A stretch of 64,000 bases of DNA from Apostichopus japonicus. Its lineage: Eukaryota; Echinodermata; Holothuroidea; Aspidochirotida; Stichopodidae. The notes below the pieces were generated by a model. The model was not told where the DNA came from. It searched no databases and saw only the letters and a list, made by a program, of their open reading frames with translations. Both the position numbers and the translations under genes were made by a program. Shown one piece after another: positions 61,183 through 64,000 of the stretch. The stretch covers positions 12,724,001-12,788,000 of the forward strand of contig NC_092562.1 in assembly GCF_037975245.1 (NCBI RefSeq), given 5' to 3'. Numbering within the stretch: position 1 is the stretch's first letter; each line of letters begins with the position of its first letter.

Positions 61183-61748
61183 TAAATAGTATAGTTGCTG
61201 TACCAGTACGAGTCGTTGGACACGTACGCGAACACTCAACGCCGACACGCATCGCTATAGCTTGCCTTCCAGACGGCTCAGTAATATAACTACGCCACAA
61301 TAAGATTAACGTTACTATGTGAAACTGACGAAAACCTAATAATTTTAATAGATATATAATAACTATAATTACATGACAAGACTTCGTATGAACCAGGAGA
61401 ATATTGAATTTCAGTCAATATTTCGACTATCTTCACCACATTAACTGCGGTATACTACCAAATTGACAGGGTCAAGGGAGTCTAGCAATTGGTCAATATA
61501 GTGATACCTCCTGAGCAATGGCCACTCAGACCAAGGATTTTGAGGTCAGTGTGCAAGAGCACTTGTAATCATCAATAAATCACTTAGTACGTACATTGCA
61601 ATAACGCCATGATGCGACAGATAAGAAAAGGATTTACCTTCTCAGAAGGTACCACACATATAACCTACCTGTGGTCATGAGTACAAGCAATAAATACTGT
61701 GAAACGACCAAAATCGACGCAGGCGACGTTATAGCCATAGGCCGTGCA

Positions 61749-62249
61749 CTATATTGGTATATCGAAATTATCAAGAGAAGTGCAAGTGTTATCCAATGCA
61801 TTTTTATAAATTTGTTTATGCAGTGTGCCAGTAATAAAGTTCTCAAGGCCATCAGTCATCTGGGCTCTGACCACATCTTCACTGCTGGCGAGTAATGTCA
61901 AAGTGCTAAGATCATTACAATCCAGCCTCAGGATTTCACGGAATACATCGTATAACGCCTGCCTTTCTCCAGGGTTCATTTCCTGCAAGACATCATGAAC
62001 ATGTTTCAATCTACGAGCTTGTAACAGCCAACAGCCAAACTCCCCGCCATCGCACCTGCCAAGATAAAAACACAGATACAGGACCTTGTTCATCACCAAA
62101 TTTTTCAATTCACGAATTTTCACGAAGAAGGTGCAACAGATATTTCCACTCCCCGCCGCCTCCTCCTTCCGTCGTATATGATAAATATCAAATTCCTTGT
62201 TTTCTTGTAAGCAATGCCGTAAAATGAGAATTACCGTTAATGTCTTTTT
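61749..62249 (-). CDS. Possible terminal exon of an unknown protein
   Basis: On the minus strand a frame stays open from about 62270 to TAG at 61751-61749. A good acceptor (CTCTTTAAGTTTCCATCAG) would start the exon at 62249. The roughly 165-residue product is not low-complexity: it has KIRELKNLVMNKVLYLCFYL, CDGGEFGCWLLQARRLKHVH, DVLQEMNPGERQALYDVFRE and ILRLDCNDLSTLTLLASSED, which look helical and soluble. No family recognised. An alternative is a shorter exon starting at 62062 (acceptor TATCTTGGCAG). No upstream exon could be linked with confidence: a frame at 62237-62433 has a phase-1 donor that does not match. Confidence 0.35.
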   Translation of the reverse strand, partial: KKTLTVILILRHCLQENKEFDIYHIRRKEEAAGSGNICCTFFVKIRELKNLVMNKVLYLCFYLGRCDGGEFGCWLLQARRLKHVHDVLQEMNPGERQALYDVFREILRLDCNDLSTLTLLASSEDVVRAQMTDGLENFITGTLHKQIYKNALDNTCTSLDNFDIPI

Positions 62250-62373
62250 CTGATGGAAACTTAAAGAGCTTTGATAAACATGTTAGGGCTCTTTTTAATG
62301 GCTGGCACTTGAACTTGTAACTTAGGATATCACGCTCACAAGGTTCCAGGCTTTGACAAGTGTTGATTTTAAA

Positions 62374-62525
62374 TGACCTTTGACCTTCATGGGAAACAAA
62401 TACGACATGTAAAATGGAGGATCCACATATCAAGTATGAAGTTTATTCCAGCTTTGCTTTTGGGTTTTCATGTTAACAAAGTATTTAGATTTGGACCTCC
62501 ACTGTTGTCAAATGACCTTTGACCT
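62374..62525. repeat. Pair of DR1-like motifs within a putative repeat
   Basis: TGACCTTTGACCT occurs at 62374-62386 and again at 62513-62525, both preceded by AAA/CAA and 139 bp apart. It is the reverse complement of AGGTCAAAGGTCA, a perfect direct repeat with 1-nt spacing. The surrounding AT-rich sequence suggests a dispersed repeat. Confidence 0.5.
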
Positions 62526-64000
62526 CCACAAAAAAAAACAGTAGGGCTGTCAATATGAACATATCTGCATCATGGCAGTCAATTAGGGAGGAGCCATTAA
62601 CAAACAGACAATGGGGTTACGTCCATTTCTGAGTTGATTAAGCTTGGTGACTGGTGCCAGTACTGATGCTGGTGGCAACTGTGGAGCAATGTCTTATGAT
62701 TTCGTCATGGTACAAAGTAGCATAGTAACTGCCCAAGAACTCCACCTTACCCCTCCCTATGCACCTGCCAATAAATGCCCCCTGAACCAACAACGTCCAT
62801 GATATTTAATCAAACCTGTCAGCTTCGATTGTAGGAATTGTAGAATTTGTCACTTGGTTTTGCGCCTTCTTATATTGCTCGCGTATGAATATAACAGGAT
62901 GGTTCGCATGCTCCAAATAACATTAACACACGCTCAGTATGAACGTATTCGCACACTTGAACAGAAACAAGGCACAGTTAACTTGACTATTTCACTAAGT
63001 GGTAATTTTTTGATCGCCCTCTATTTTCCCTACTTACCTGTGCTTCAATACGCTATGATGGTTACCTTTGTGTAGCTACTACGGTTTCGTTCGAAGAATG
63101 ATGAACTGTTACGCAGTATGGGTCAACCACTCTATTAAGTGGGAATTTGTTTTCAGTAGAAATCGGTGTACTAAAGTGCACTATGGAAAAATACTTTTAG
63201 AATTATAACGATTGAACTGTTACCAAAGCCATTCTTAGTCCCTTAAAATTCCTTTAACACCTTGTAATTCATTAGTAAGTTTTTGTACTTTTTCTGGTCA
63301 GTTTTGGACAGACGAGACTATTATGCCATCATATGTTGACCTTGCAGTTTATTTAATGGAAAAGTCCCACAAACAAAATGAATAGCATCTTTCTATACTT
63401 TCAAGAATCAAGCAACATCTGATAGTCTTGTAACTATACGGTGGACACAACCGTTTAAGCACACTTGACAAGGTAGCTGCTGTTTAAATATTTCAAATCA
63501 TCAAGCATATCTGTGATGTTGGGATTAAACTACTGACTTGTTTTGATATTTGTACCATCAATATGTTGTTCTATTGGATGTAAATTCAGGTGTATTGCCA
63601 ATAGCAACATAAAATTGTTAGTTAATTACCTGTCGATACAAAATAACTTCTGAGCAGAAATAAAGACCAACAGATATTGGGCCACGGAATACTTTCTACT
63701 GTTAGGGCACCTGTTTGTGCTTGGTTGACAAGTTTTTTTTCAAACATACCATACAGATCCTTCGACGCCTCGTTACAGGTACTTTCAACGAAAAGTCACA
63801 CAGGAGAGAACTTGGGCACGAAAAACCAAACTAACAAACTCGTTATAGGTATGGCTCAAAATGCAACCTCTTAAACAACAGTTCAGGTTGTAATCAAACG
63901 TAAGAATACTTTTGTTGCCCATGCATCACAATTAACCTTGGCTGTAGACCAAAGAAAGTTAAGGTTTTATATAGGCACAGATTAAATCTATATTATTTGG
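62526..64000. other. Gene-free stretch to the window end
   Basis: No exon, RNA gene or transposon terminus recognised; the frames at 62854-63075 and 63677-63874 have no supporting features. Confidence 0.4.

Overview
This is eukaryotic genomic DNA from an invertebrate deuterostome, most probably an echinoderm. I favour a sea cucumber or a related class, but that is inference. The grounds are a very long multi-SRCR scavenger-receptor gene, an HNK-1/C4ST-type carbohydrate sulfotransferase, foldback transposons with long tandem-repeat inverted arms and 8-bp target duplications (the architecture of sea-urchin TU elements), tRNA-derived SINEs, and AT-rich, intron-rich DNA full of microsatellites. 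There are no operons; genes were built from exons with GT-AG sites and matching phases.

Layout. 1-6400 has no recognisable host gene but carries a 1.1-kb DNA transposon with 44-bp inverted repeats (2914-4028, TTA duplication) and a relic 38-codon reading frame. 6401-8353 (minus) is a small three-exon gene for a secreted protein of about 117 aa with one EGF-like domain; a 274-bp MITE (8483-8756) abuts its promoter. 8757-20380 is a transposon-rich desert. It holds a SINE (12363-12617), a 410-bp palindromic minisatellite (13700-14109), and two foldback elements (14583-15209 and 15276-16367), each with a perfect 8-bp target duplication; the first is inserted into a G/C-run MITE that recurs elsewhere.

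20383-44833 (plus) is the main gene: TATA box, split signal peptide, fifteen SRCR domains, stop and poly(A) signal. The 22 coding exons I placed add up to 4845 nt, a whole number of codons (1614 aa), with every junction in phase. Ten domains are each one symmetric phase 1-1 exon; five are split by an extra intron. All have the six-cysteine (group A) pattern although the exon plan is the group B one. The introns contain a 5'-truncated non-LTR retrotransposon with a 14-bp duplication, SINEs, a MITE and several tandem repeats.

45569-47247 (plus) is an intronless type I membrane protein with Ig-like modules, a duplicated Ser/Thr stalk, a transmembrane helix and a tail with a YLNQ (YxN) motif. 52348-58009 (plus) is a type II Golgi sulfotransferase (357 aa, three coding exons) with both PAPS-binding motifs; an 83-bp piece of its first exon is duplicated 446 bp downstream. 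59-64 kb holds repeat fragments, a possible minus-strand terminal exon of an unknown gene (61749-62249) and a pair of DR1-like nuclear-receptor motifs.

Biologically, the SRCR protein is probably a secreted pattern-recognition or opsonin-like protein and its neighbour a plausible Ig-type surface receptor, so 20-47 kb looks like an innate-immunity neighbourhood. The sulfotransferase acts on glycosaminoglycan-type glycans. No functional link between them is shown by the sequence.
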